Shown here: positions 7,917 to 15,450 of the stretch, one piece after another
Layout: every line of letters begins with the position of its first letter
How positions within the stretch are numbered: position 1 is the first letter of the stretch
Source: an uncultured Muribaculum sp.
GTDB taxonomy: Bacteria > Bacteroidota > Bacteroidia > Bacteroidales > Muribaculaceae
Assembly: GCF_910583865.1 (NCBI RefSeq)
Contig: NZ_CAJTYX010000031.1
Location: 1-31,346, forward strand
DNA length: 31,346 nt
Direction of reading: 5' to 3'
Made by a program: the position numbers and the translations under genes
Notes under the pieces: model-generated
The model's input: the letters and a program-made list of their open reading frames with translations, nothing else
Told to the model about the DNA's origin: nothing
Databases searched by the model: none

Positions 7917-8849
7917 TCAATTGTTTAAATGAAATATCCCACGTACCGCCCCGGCATCCTCCTGAAGCTGGCGGCGCAGGGCGTCAAGCGACGGGAATTT
8001 GCGCTCAGGGCGCATGTAGCGCAGAAAATCCACATCGACTGTCGAGCCGTAGATGTCACCGGAGAAGTCAAGTATATGGGCCTCGATGGATACGGGGGCA
8101 TTCGGGGAGTCGACGCTCGGACGATGGCCGATGTTGAGCATGGCCGGATGGACCGACCCGTCCGGCAGAGTCACCGAGGCCGCATACACACCTTTTGCAG
8201 GAATCAGGCACTCGGGGTCGAGCGGCAATATGTTGGCCGTAGGGAAACCGATGGTTCGTCCCAGCTCTTTCCCGTGCACCACGCGCCCCCTTATTCGATA
8301 AGGTGCACCAAGCACCTGTGCGGCCTCCTCGGGACGCGCCTGTTGCAGGAAGGCGCGTGCCTGCGAAGAGCATATCCTCGGACAGCCGTCCGACGTAAGC
8401 TCCTGCGCCCCCACTACTTCGACGCCAGTCTCGCGGCCTATGGCACGATATGCATCGAGTCCGCACGGGCGGTCGTGGCCGAACGCGTTGTTGAAGCCCA
8501 TCAGCAGCGCGTCGACCGCATAGTCGCGATGAAGCATCACCATGAACTCCCGGGCCGACATCATGCGCAGGCGATCATTGAAGGGGAGCATAACCACATC
8601 CTCCACGCCTGCCGACATTATGGCATCGGCACGTTGCCGGACCGACATGAGCATCGGGGGCGCCTCTCCTGGAGAAATCGCCCTGCGTGGATGCGTGGCG
8701 AAAGTGACTACCGTCGGGGCGAGGCCGCGCATGCGGGCATCCGCCACGAGCTGCGACAGCAGCGCGCGGTGGCCGCGATGCACGCCGTCGAAAGTGCCTA
8801 TGGTGGCCATTCTGCGTCGCGTATGATCGTATGGTACTGTTATCAGCAT
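7917..8849 (-). CDS. ribF: bifunctional riboflavin kinase / FAD synthetase
   Basis: A 310-residue cytoplasmic enzyme making FMN from riboflavin and FAD from FMN. The N-terminal nucleotidyltransferase domain has the GTFDGVHRGH signature at residues 18-27; the C-terminal flavokinase domain has GRTIGFPTANI at about 197-207 and the KGVYAASV segment at 219-226. The nucleotidyltransferase motif usually read as ISSTxIR is here ICSSQAR (about 159-165), a mild divergence at a site that in homologues touches the nucleotide. A 13-bp stem-loop lies just upstream of the ATG. I see no FMN riboswitch in the short leader. Confidence 0.95.
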   Translation of the reverse strand: MLITVPYDHTRRRMATIGTFDGVHRGHRALLSQLVADARMRGLAPTVVTFATHPRRAISPGEAPPMLMSVRQRADAIMSAGVEDVVMLPFNDRLRMMSAREFMVMLHRDYAVDALLMGFNNAFGHDRPCGLDAYRAIGRETGVEVVGAQELTSDGCPRICSSQARAFLQQARPEEAAQVLGAPYRIRGRVVHGKELGRTIGFPTANILPLDPECLIPAKGVYAASVTLPDGSVHPAMLNIGHRPSVDSPNAPVSIEAHILDFSGDIYGSTVDVDFLRYMRPERKFPSLDALRRQLQEDAGAVRGIFHLNN

Positions 8850-8865
8850 CTGTGTGAAACGCAGT

Positions 8866-8900
8866 GCGGGTGTGTCATCAATTTGTCATGACACACCCGC
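8866..8900 (-). terminator. perfect 13-bp stem-loop between the TPR gene and ribF
   Basis: GCGGGTGTGTCAT (8866-8878) pairs perfectly with ATGACACACCCGC (8888-8900) around a 9-base loop. Read on the minus strand it lies after the TPR gene stop and 16 bases before the ribF ATG. It lacks a real U-run, so it may be an intrinsic terminator of low efficiency, an attenuator, or an mRNA-stabilising stem separating expression of the two genes. Confidence 0.55.
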
Positions 8901-8926
8901 GCGGTGGTACGGTTGCTATGTTTTGA

Positions 8927-9610
8927 TTATTCGCCGGCCTGGTACTTGGCGCGGGCGATGTACTTGTCGATATCCAGACGGTAGGCGTTGCCGTAGGCGG
9001 GATATTTGTTTTTTATTGTCTCAAGCACCTTGAGTTCACCCTTGTAATCCTTCTGCTCGCGGAGCACGGTAGCCTTCTTGAGCATGAAGAGCGGAGTGTA
9101 GAGGGCGTTGTCGTCGCTCTGCGAAATGGCATTGTCATAAGCCTTGAGGGCTTCGGGATATTTCTGCATGTTCACGTAGCAGTCGCCTTCGAGCGAGTAT
9201 GCTGCGGCGCCCACGATAGCCTCCTTGGCGTCATAATCCTTGAGGCGGTCGATGGCCTGCTGGTATTCACCCTTCTGGTAGAGGAGCGTGGCAGCCATGA
9301 GGGTGGCGCGGTTGCCGCCGTCGTAGCCATATTCGTCGGCCACCTGCTGGTACTGCGCGAGAGCCAGCGAATCGTTGCCCTGCGTAAGGGTCAGGTCGGC
9401 CTGCCCGACAGCCTCGTCGGCGGACTTGACACCGGGATTGCGCACGGCGAAAATATATATCAGCACGATTACGGCGATTGCCGACAGGGCGATCATGCCC
9501 CACATGATGTATTTCTGACCGAGGGTCACCTTGTCTTTCAGTTCCTGATTGTCGCGGTTTACCTCGTCAAGCGCTGTGGGTTGGGGAGTGTTTTGGTCTT
9601 TTTCAGCCAT
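8927..9610 (-). CDS. membrane-anchored tetratricopeptide-repeat protein (YfgM-like)
   Basis: A 227-residue protein with a charged cytoplasmic N-terminus, one transmembrane helix at about residues 35-53 (MWGMIALSAIAVIVLIYIF) and a periplasmic region from about 65 onward made of TPR-like helical hairpins (for example LAQYQQVADEYGYDGGNRA, KGEYQQAIDRLKDYDAKEA, QKYPEALKAYDNAI, QKDYKGELKVLETIKNKYP). Layout and length resemble the TPR_21/YfgM-type proteins that assist periplasmic protein handling, but a specific role cannot be deduced. A good promoter lies about 105 bases upstream; ribF follows after a strong hairpin. Confidence 0.85.
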   Translation of the reverse strand: MAEKDQNTPQPTALDEVNRDNQELKDKVTLGQKYIMWGMIALSAIAVIVLIYIFAVRNPGVKSADEAVGQADLTLTQGNDSLALAQYQQVADEYGYDGGNRATLMAATLLYQKGEYQQAIDRLKDYDAKEAIVGAAAYSLEGDCYVNMQKYPEALKAYDNAISQSDDNALYTPLFMLKKATVLREQKDYKGELKVLETIKNKYPAYGNAYRLDIDKYIARAKYQAGE

Positions 9611-9718
9611 TTTATTTCAATTTTTTATTGTTCTCGGATTCCTGGCATTGGATTGCCCGCAGACTACGCCGAGGCGGCATAACCGCCACACAAAAAGCCT
9701 CCAAGCCATACTATCGTG

Positions 9719-9750
9719 CAAAGATAACTCAAAATCCCATTCCCCGCAAA
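9719..9750 (-). promoter_or_regulatory. Bacteroidetes-type promoter for the TPR gene
   Basis: On the minus strand TTTG (9750-9747), 20 bases, TATCTTTG (9726-9719), an exact consensus match. The predicted start near 9713 leaves a leader of about 100 bases before the ATG at 9610. The rest of the 9611-9814 interval shows nothing else I can support. Confidence 0.65.
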
Positions 9751-9814
9751 TACCTGCAAATTTTTATCAAGACAAAAGTAGAGAGTAAAAGCCATCTGCC
9801 GATGACGAGATAAG

Positions 9815-10342
9815 CTATCGTACAGGAATAGAGTCCTCAGCAATAACGACTGTCTGAGAAGGTTCCTTAAGCGACTCTATGATTTCCAAGACATTCTCCG
9901 ATATTGATTTTTCCGAAGTAGAGCCGAGAAACACAAAGAGTGCGGCAATAAGAGAAAACACAAAAGCCCCAATCACGCTATATATGACGGAACTCCACCA
10001 TTTGGGTTGTTCATCATGCACTATTTCACGTAAGTCATTACGATAATCCCTCAGCATTGCATCCTCAAACCTGTCAATCTCTTCGCGAGCGGCAGCCATG
10101 GTCATCTTTTGCAATAATGTGGCGGCACTATCACGATATTGTTTAAGCTGTGTAGGGGCACATGAGGCATGAATAAAAGCCATACAGTCGGATACGGAAG
10201 GTTCTTGTCCCGCATTAGCGGCCTTGAAAGATTCTATGAACTCAATCTTATGTTTCTTATAAAGGCCATACGCAATAAGTCCTATCAAATCGTTTTCATC
10301 GATGACAAGATCTTGGTATATGAAATTATATTTCTTATCCAT
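9815..10342 (-). CDS. unknown protein with one C-terminal membrane helix
   Basis: A 175-residue product. Residues 1-110 look soluble and helical (YQDLVIDENDLIGLIAYGLY near the N-terminus, then a long charged helix about 65-110), a single hydrophobic helix lies at about 116-139 (WWSSVIYSVIGAFVFSLIAA), and a short polar tail follows. It seems to resemble a widespread uncharacterised family whose N-terminus reads like 'IAY-LYKK-K-EFI', but I cannot name it. Its ATG overlaps the end of the 69-residue gene upstream by 8 bases, so the two form a coupled pair. Base composition is visibly more AT-rich than neighbouring genes, which suggests recent arrival. Confidence 0.72.
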   Translation of the reverse strand: MDKKYNFIYQDLVIDENDLIGLIAYGLYKKHKIEFIESFKAANAGQEPSVSDCMAFIHASCAPTQLKQYRDSAATLLQKMTMAAAREEIDRFEDAMLRDYRNDLREIVHDEQPKWWSSVIYSVIGAFVFSLIAALFVFLGSTSEKSISENVLEIIESLKEPSQTVVIAEDSIPVR

Positions 10343-10544
10343 TAGGACGTAATTGCTTCATCGCATTGTTGGCCGCATCAAGAATCTTCTGGGTAGGAAC
10401 ATACAAGGTACGCGTACCATTGGCGGTACGACACCGTATAGTAGCCGTCGTTCCATCGGAAGAAAATGAACGGAACTGGCGATTGATGAGTCGTGTATTT
10501 GCTTTCTGAATACTTTGTACCGAGATGGTTCTATTCATATTCAC
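10335..10544 (-). CDS. small unknown protein, first gene of an overlapping pair
   Basis: A 69-residue basic product (MNMNRTISVQSIQKANTRLI...), predicted mixed alpha/beta, with the central stretch FRSFSSDGTTATIRCRT that reads like paired beta strands and a C-terminal helix. No signal peptide or membrane segment. I recognise no family. It is expressed from its own promoter and overlaps the downstream 175-residue gene, which argues that it is real despite its size and that the two act together. Confidence 0.6.
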   Translation of the reverse strand: MNMNRTISVQSIQKANTRLINRQFRSFSSDGTTATIRCRTANGTRTLYVPTQKILDAANNAMKQLRPNG

Positions 10545-10569
10545 TACGGAAAATAAGAGTTACCGGACG

Positions 10570-10600
10570 TAAAATTACAACGTCTTATCTGTATAACAAA
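10570..10600 (-). promoter_or_regulatory. promoter for the unknown two-gene cassette
   Basis: On the minus strand TTTG (10600-10597), 19 bases, TAATTTTA (10577-10570): one mismatch from TTTG-N19/21-TAnnTTTG. Transcription would begin about 20 bases before the small gene's ATG at 10544. Confidence 0.5.
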
Positions 10601-10660
10601 ATTTTATGTTATTTATTTCATTATATTGGGACGTAATCCACCTAATGCGGGATATGGAGA

Positions 10661-11236
10661 TCAGTCGCCGCAGGAGTCGAGGCCGAGCTGCACATGCTCG
10701 TCTCCGGCATCGTCGCGGAAGGAACAGTGGTCGGGGAGCAGTTCCAGACGGTAGACTTTCGAAGGAATGCCGTCATACACATAGTCGGCGACAAACCGGA
10801 AGCCGCACTTCAGGGCCACCCGCTGAGAAGCGATGTTGCGTGAATCCGTAGTAATCAAAAGCCCGTCAAGGCCAAGCAGGTCACGGCAGTACCCGATCAA
10901 TGCATGCAGCGCCTCGGTAGCCAGACCGTGCCCCCAATAAGGACGGCCTATCCAGTAGCCCGCTTCACGCTCACTGGACGCCGCAGGATAATGCCCTTCA
11001 CCCTCCGGCACCAATCCTATGCACCCTACAGGCTCCCCGGTCTCCTTCAGCACGACGGCAAACGAGCACGCATTGGGGATAAATATATCAGCAATCACCG
11101 CTCGGCTCATATCCACCGACGTATGCCTCGGCCACAGGGCAAGCTCGCTGACCCTCGCGTCGGAGGCATACTTGAACAAAGCCCCGGCATCGTCCTTTCG
11201 CCAAGGCCGCAATATCAGGCGGTCGGTCTCAATCAT
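10661..11236 (-). CDS. GNAT-family N-acetyltransferase (RimJ/RimL type)
   Basis: A 191-residue acetyltransferase of the Acetyltransf_3 group. It begins with the typical ETDRLILRPW and carries the acetyl-CoA pyrophosphate loop RPYWGHGLATEAL at about residues 98-110; the SQRVALKCGF segment near 143-152 matches the family's final NxxS/A-x-x-V-x-x-K-x-G-F element. RimJ/RimL relatives acetylate protein N-termini, antibiotics or small molecules; the acceptor is not predictable. The start is 4 bases after the stop of the PH-domain gene, so the two are co-transcribed. The last 20 residues (acidic, DDAGDEHVQL...) are an unusual tail. Confidence 0.88.
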   Translation of the reverse strand: MIETDRLILRPWRKDDAGALFKYASDARVSELALWPRHTSVDMSRAVIADIFIPNACSFAVVLKETGEPVGCIGLVPEGEGHYPAASSEREAGYWIGRPYWGHGLATEALHALIGYCRDLLGLDGLLITTDSRNIASQRVALKCGFRFVADYVYDGIPSKVYRLELLPDHCSFRDDAGDEHVQLGLDSCGD

Positions 11237-11240
11237 CTCA

Positions 11241-11672
11241 CTATAATATTTTTATATCAGGGTTAATTTCAAGCAGGCGCTCCATGAAGGCATCCCGGTT
11301 CTTTGGCGATATCTCTATCGGGGCGGAGCTTTTCAGAATCCTCCTGTCGGAAAAGCGTATGGCCACACGCCGCACCGAGAGCGCAGCCGAGCTGAGTATG
11401 CTCGTCACCTTCCGCATGTCGGAAATCTTGTCGATGGGAAACCAATGCCAGCGCCACAGCATCCTCACACCAAGCTCATCACCGCGTATGGCATACTTTA
11501 TCGATGCGAAAAGTGCAATCTCCATCACACCGAAAATCGTGCCCAGACATATGCCGAGCAGGCAATCGTCGTCACCAATAAGCGGAATGACACACACGGC
11601 CACCGTGAATACCACGGTAGCCCATACCCACCAGTCGACCTTCGATCTGAAATATGTCGTAGTCCTGTCCAT
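11241..11672 (-). CDS. two-helix membrane protein with a bacterial PH-like domain
   Basis: A 143-residue protein with two hydrophobic helices (about 13-31 and 38-58) followed by a small PH-like domain of the bPH_4/DUF1200 kind: YAIRGDELGVRM, then WFPIDKISDMRKV, then SAALSVRRVAIRF and ISPKNRDAFMERLLE near the end. These proteins are membrane-bound and of unknown function. It sits 18 bases after the sulfatase and 4 bases before the acetyltransferase, which suggests one transcript, though a functional link to the sulfatase is doubtful. Confidence 0.8.
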   Translation of the reverse strand: MDRTTTYFRSKVDWWVWATVVFTVAVCVIPLIGDDDCLLGICLGTIFGVMEIALFASIKYAIRGDELGVRMLWRWHWFPIDKISDMRKVTSILSSAALSVRRVAIRFSDRRILKSSAPIEISPKNRDAFMERLLEINPDIKIL

Positions 11673-11690
11673 GCAGCCATCGGTTATATG

Positions 11691-13247
11691 TCACTCCGGG
11701 AGGGTGACACGGAAGAAACCGTCGGGATGCTCACGATGTTCACGGAGCACCACCTTTTTCAGCTCCTCCACTATATCAGGATGCGCGGCGGCCACGTCAT
11801 GATCTTCATGCAGGTCGTTGGCGAGGTCATACAGGCGGCACTTCCCATGGTCCACCACCAGCTTCCAGTCGCCCCGGCGCACACCGATCATGTCCGTCTC
11901 GTGAAACTCCCAATAGAGGGCGTCGTGGCTCTCCTGTACGCCTTCTCCCGTGAGAGTCGGATAGACCGATATACCGTCGAAGCAGTCATCGGCATTATCC
12001 TTGTCGCGGTAACGGTCGGCATATCCAGCTATTCCGGCGATGTCGCAGAATGTAGGCATCAGGTCGTAGAACGCCATCTGATGGTCGCTCGTCTGCCCGG
12101 GAGCAATGCGTGCGGGCCATCGCACGATAAAAGGAACCCGGATTCCACCCTCGTGGACCGAGCGCTTCAACCCGCGCAAAAGTCCGTCGCGGTTGAAAAA
12201 GTCGGGATCGGCGCCACCCTCCTCGTGAGGCCCGTTGTCCGACGTGAATATGACCACCGTATTGTCGGCCAACCCTTTCCTGTCGAGCAATGCCATAATC
12301 TCACCGACCTGCGCGTCAAGCCGGGTAATCATTGCGGCGAACTGCGCATGCCCGTGATTCGTAGGATTATACCGGCTCCCCTCATCGCCGCCGTAGCGCC
12401 TCTCCTCTACCTCAGGGAAGCGCTTCATATATCTCTCCAGTATGGAGTCCTGCGGCTGGCGCAGTTCGGCGTGCGGCAGCGTGTAGGTGAATATGCCGAG
12501 GAACGGATTTCCCGGATCCTGGCTATCCAGCCACTTCATCGCCTCGCCATGGATAAGGTCGGCGGAATACTGCGGCCTCCCGGCATATCCCGGCCCGAAC
12601 ATCGGATAGCGGATATTATCCTCAAGCACCACGCGTACTGTGGCCGTGTCGCCGGCGCTCCGGCTGTAGCGGTTGAGGAAATTCGGATAATACAGATGCG
12701 CCTGGAACTGGCATATATAGCCGTAGTATTCGTCGATGCCACGCTTGTCGGGTGTCGACTCGCTCCCCTCGTAGCCTCCGGCCCACTTGCCGAACATCCC
12801 CGTGCGGTAACCGTTATCCTTCAATATCTCCGGTATGATGGCATGGTCGCGCAGATACGGTTCCTGCCCCACGCGCGAATAATCGTCGTTTACTCCGTAT
12901 CTCACCATGGGCACGTCGCGCCAATACTCCTTGTTGCCGCGCACATGGGTGTGTCCCGTATGCTGCCCGGTCATGAACGTGGCGCGCGACGGAGCCGATA
13001 CCGGCGACCCGGCATAGGCCTGGGTGAAGAGCATCCCCTGCCGGGCCAGACTGTCGATGTTGGGCGTGGTTATCAACCGCTGCCCGTAGCAGCCGAGGTC
13101 ACCGTAACCCATGTCGTCACACATTATATATAGTATATTCGGGCGGTCATCTTTCCCGTCCTTGTGCACCTCTTGCGCCCGCACTCCCTGCGACAGCGCC
13201 GTGAGCATCCCCAACCCTGCTATCATAAAACATTTCCTGTTTTCCAT
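11691..13247 (-). CDS. secreted Ser-type sulfatase (S1 family)
   Basis: A 518-residue extracytoplasmic sulfatase. A signal peptide (MENRKCFMIAGLGMLTALS, cleavage likely after VRA near 24) precedes the N-terminal metal residues Asp44-Asp45 (IMCDDMGYGD) and the active-site signature SAPSRATFMTG starting at Ser84. The serine would be oxidised to formylglycine by an anaerobic sulfatase-maturating enzyme, which is not in this window. FTSDNGPHEEGG further on completes the metal site. The family removes sulfate from glycans, mucins or proteoglycans; the exact substrate is unknown. An ATG at 13283 is also in frame, but a promoter overlaps that region, so the start at 13247 (or Met8 of this product) is preferred. 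It is divergent from GH97. Confidence 0.92.
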   Translation of the reverse strand: MENRKCFMIAGLGMLTALSQGVRAQEVHKDGKDDRPNILYIMCDDMGYGDLGCYGQRLITTPNIDSLARQGMLFTQAYAGSPVSAPSRATFMTGQHTGHTHVRGNKEYWRDVPMVRYGVNDDYSRVGQEPYLRDHAIIPEILKDNGYRTGMFGKWAGGYEGSESTPDKRGIDEYYGYICQFQAHLYYPNFLNRYSRSAGDTATVRVVLEDNIRYPMFGPGYAGRPQYSADLIHGEAMKWLDSQDPGNPFLGIFTYTLPHAELRQPQDSILERYMKRFPEVEERRYGGDEGSRYNPTNHGHAQFAAMITRLDAQVGEIMALLDRKGLADNTVVIFTSDNGPHEEGGADPDFFNRDGLLRGLKRSVHEGGIRVPFIVRWPARIAPGQTSDHQMAFYDLMPTFCDIAGIAGYADRYRDKDNADDCFDGISVYPTLTGEGVQESHDALYWEFHETDMIGVRRGDWKLVVDHGKCRLYDLANDLHEDHDVAAAHPDIVEELKKVVLREHREHPDGFFRVTLPE

Positions 13248-13252
13248 GAAGT

Positions 13253-13284
13253 CAAAGATATGTCTTTTTTTCATACTCGACAAA
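13253..13284 (-). promoter_or_regulatory. consensus promoter abutting the sulfatase start codon
   Basis: On the minus strand TTTG (13284-13281), 20 bases, TATCTTTG (13260-13253), a perfect consensus match. The -7 element ends only 5 bases before the ATG at 13247, so transcription should begin at or next to the start codon: either the mRNA is leaderless or translation starts at the next in-frame ATG (13226), which follows AACAGGAAA. Confidence 0.65.
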
Positions 13285-13313
13285 TTATATTCTCATTACA
13301 CCAGATAATTATA

Positions 13314-13321
13314 TAATTTTG
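13314..13321 (+). promoter_or_regulatory. -7 element (TAATTTTG) for the GH97 gene
   Basis: TAATTTTG matches TAnnTTTG exactly and lies 33 bases before the ATG at 13355. No clear -33 element is seen. It shares the short intergenic region with the divergent sulfatase promoter. Confidence 0.4.
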
Positions 13322-13354
13322 TATCAGACAATCTTACCAACATCCATACATATC

Positions 13355-15355
13355 ATGAACAAAGCTATTTTTACGGCACTGGGGGTAGCGGCGATCGCTG
13401 CCGGATGCAACACACCGGCGCCCGTGGTCAAGTCGCCCGACGGCCATATCGAGGTGAGCCTAATCCACACCGGCGCCACCCTGGCCTACGAAGTCAATGT
13501 AGACGGACGGCAGCTTATCGCACCCTCGCGGCTCGGATTCGTGGCCGACGGACTCGTGCCCGCTCCTGACGCACGCATGTCGCTCGCCTTTGCCGAGGCC
13601 GACACCGTATGGCATCAGCCATGGGGAGAAAACAAGGAGATCCGCGACCGTTACAAGGAGATGGCGATGACCCTCACCGATGACTCTCTCGTGTTCACCG
13701 TGCGTGTCCGCGCGTTCGACGACGGCATGGCCTTGCGCTACGAATGGGAAGCCTCCGGACGCGACTCCGTGACGGTGATGGACGAGCTGACACAGTTCGC
13801 CTTCGCCGAAAGCGCCACATCATGGTCGATACCCGCCGACTTCGATTCCTACGAGAAGGAGTACCGCACTCTACCGATCGACAGCGTGAGTGACGCCAAC
13901 ACACCATTCACGTTCATGACCGACTCCACGCGCCTATTCGGGTCGATACACGAAGCCGCACTCTACGACTTCCCCGAGATGACCCTCCGCGTCGACTCCT
14001 CCATGCCGCGCGCCCTCCGCGCGGCCCTCGCCCCTATGCCATCCGGCGTCAAGGCCGTGGTTTCCGCGAGATTCGCCACGCCATGGCGCACGATACAAAT
14101 CGGACGCAAGGCGGTCGACCTCATCAACTCTGCCATGATACTCAACCTCAACGAACCCTGCAAGATAACAGACCTGTCATGGATAAAGCCGCAGAAATAT
14201 GTAGGCGTGTGGTGGGGCATGCACCTCGGCACCCAAACATGGACGATGGGGCCTCGCCACGGGGCAACCACCACCAACGCCATCCGCTGTATCGACTTCG
14301 CCCGCGACAACAACCTCCAGGGGGTGCTCTTCGAGGGGTGGAACGAAGGATGGGAAAATTGGGGCGGAAACCAACATTTCGACTATATAAAGGCATACGC
14401 CGACTTCGACATCGACTCCATAGCCCGCTACGCACAGGCCAACGGCATCGAACTATGGGCACACAACGAGACCGGAGGCAACATACCCGAGTATGAGGCC
14501 GTGCTCGACAGCGCCTTCGCCTACTATCAGTCGCTCGGCATACATACCGTAAAGACCGGATATGCCGGAGGCTTCAAAGGCGGCTACTACCACCACTCGC
14601 AGTATGGCGTGCGCCACTACCAGAAGGTGGTCGAGACCGCCGCTCGCCATCAGCTCATGGTCGATGCACACGAACCGATAAAGGAGACCGGCATACGCCG
14701 TACATGGCCCAACATGATGACGCGCGAAGGTGCGCGCGGCATGGAGTGGAACGCCTGGTCGGCAGGCAACACGGCCGACTACCTGTGCACCCTCCCGTTC
14801 GTCCGTATGCTGTCAGGCCCGATGGACTATACGCCCGGCATATTCGACATAAACTACCGCCGGGCGAAGGCCGACAAGGGACGCCTGGAATGGAACGGCC
14901 CTAACGCCGACTGCTGCATAAAGACCACCATAGCGCGCCAGATCGCCAACTGGGTCATCATCTATTCGCCGCTACAGATGGCCTCCGACCTCATCGAGAA
15001 CTACGAGGGGCATCCCGGCTTCCAGTTCTTCCGCGACTTCGACGCCGACTGCGACTGGTCGGAAGCGCTCGCGGGTGAAATCGGACGCTACATAGTGATG
15101 GCACGCCGAGCCGATGACCGCTACTTCCTCGGCGCAGGCACCGACAGCTCTGCCCGCGAGCTCGACGTAGCGCTGTCGTTCCTCGATCCCGACACGACCT
15201 ACACAGCCACCGTATATGCCGATGACACGGAGAGCGCCGACCCGGAGAAGCTGTTGATCTCCACATGCGAGGTAACCTCTGCCGACACCCTCACCATAAG
15301 TATGGCACCGGCAGGCGGACAGGCAGTGACCTTCATACCGATTTCCCGCCGATAA
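13355..15355 (+). CDS. GH97 lipoprotein, SusB-like inverting alpha-glucosidase type
   Basis: A 666-residue glycoside hydrolase of family 97 anchored as a lipoprotein (signal peptide with lipobox AIAAGC, lipidated Cys18). An N-terminal beta-sandwich (about 25-270) is followed by the (beta/alpha)8 catalytic barrel (about 280-560) and a C-terminal beta domain. Glutamates at 372 (AHNETGG), 440 (DAHEPIKETG), 458 (MTREGARG) and 464 (GMEWNAW) have nearly the spacing of the SusB base pair (439, 508), calcium ligand (526) and acid (532). The position that holds the nucleophilic Asp in retaining GH97 alpha-galactosidases is glycine here (VKTGY). An inverting alpha-glucosidase-like activity is therefore expected, probably facing the periplasm. 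The start at 13355 was chosen over 13319 because it begins the signal peptide. Confidence 0.92.
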   Translation: MNKAIFTALGVAAIAAGCNTPAPVVKSPDGHIEVSLIHTGATLAYEVNVDGRQLIAPSRLGFVADGLVPAPDARMSLAFAEADTVWHQPWGENKEIRDRYKEMAMTLTDDSLVFTVRVRAFDDGMALRYEWEASGRDSVTVMDELTQFAFAESATSWSIPADFDSYEKEYRTLPIDSVSDANTPFTFMTDSTRLFGSIHEAALYDFPEMTLRVDSSMPRALRAALAPMPSGVKAVVSARFATPWRTIQIGRKAVDLINSAMILNLNEPCKITDLSWIKPQKYVGVWWGMHLGTQTWTMGPRHGATTTNAIRCIDFARDNNLQGVLFEGWNEGWENWGGNQHFDYIKAYADFDIDSIARYAQANGIELWAHNETGGNIPEYEAVLDSAFAYYQSLGIHTVKTGYAGGFKGGYYHHSQYGVRHYQKVVETAARHQLMVDAHEPIKETGIRRTWPNMMTREGARGMEWNAWSAGNTADYLCTLPFVRMLSGPMDYTPGIFDINYRRAKADKGRLEWNGPNADCCIKTTIARQIANWVIIYSPLQMASDLIENYEGHPGFQFFRDFDADCDWSEALAGEIGRYIVMARRADDRYFLGAGTDSSARELDVALSFLDPDTTYTATVYADDTESADPEKLLISTCEVTSADTLTISMAPAGGQAVTFIPISRR

Positions 15356-15360
15356 ATACA

Positions 15361-15440
15361 CGCACGGAGCACACAGAGAGCACAGAGAACCGGACGATAT
15401 AATCATCGGAATTCTCTGTGCTCTCTGTGTGCTCCGTGCG
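15361..15440. terminator. inverted repeat with perfect 29-bp arms between convergent genes
   Basis: The arm at 15361-15389 (starting CGCACGGAGCACACAGAGAG) is repeated perfectly and inverted at 15412-15440 around a 22-base loop; CCG/CGG and an A/T-rich core can pair further inside. It lies between the stops of GH97 (plus) and the EEP-fold gene (minus), with AT-rich flanks on both sides, so it can serve as a bidirectional terminator. The arms are built from short repeats of GCACACAGAGA/GCACAGAGA, resembling a dispersed CACAGAG-rich repeat seen in many unrelated bacterial genomes. Confidence 0.75.
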
Positions 15441-15450
15441 TTATTATAGG

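Noticed and set aside
8850..8926. FMN riboswitch before ribF
   Set aside because: The interval is only 77 bases and contains one simple stem; the conserved multi-helix FMN aptamer is not present.
11445..13133. Long plus-strand open frame (562 codons) opposite the sulfatase
   Set aside because: It is the antisense of a clear sulfatase gene, has no recognisable domain and is rich in residues expected from reverse-complement codon bias.
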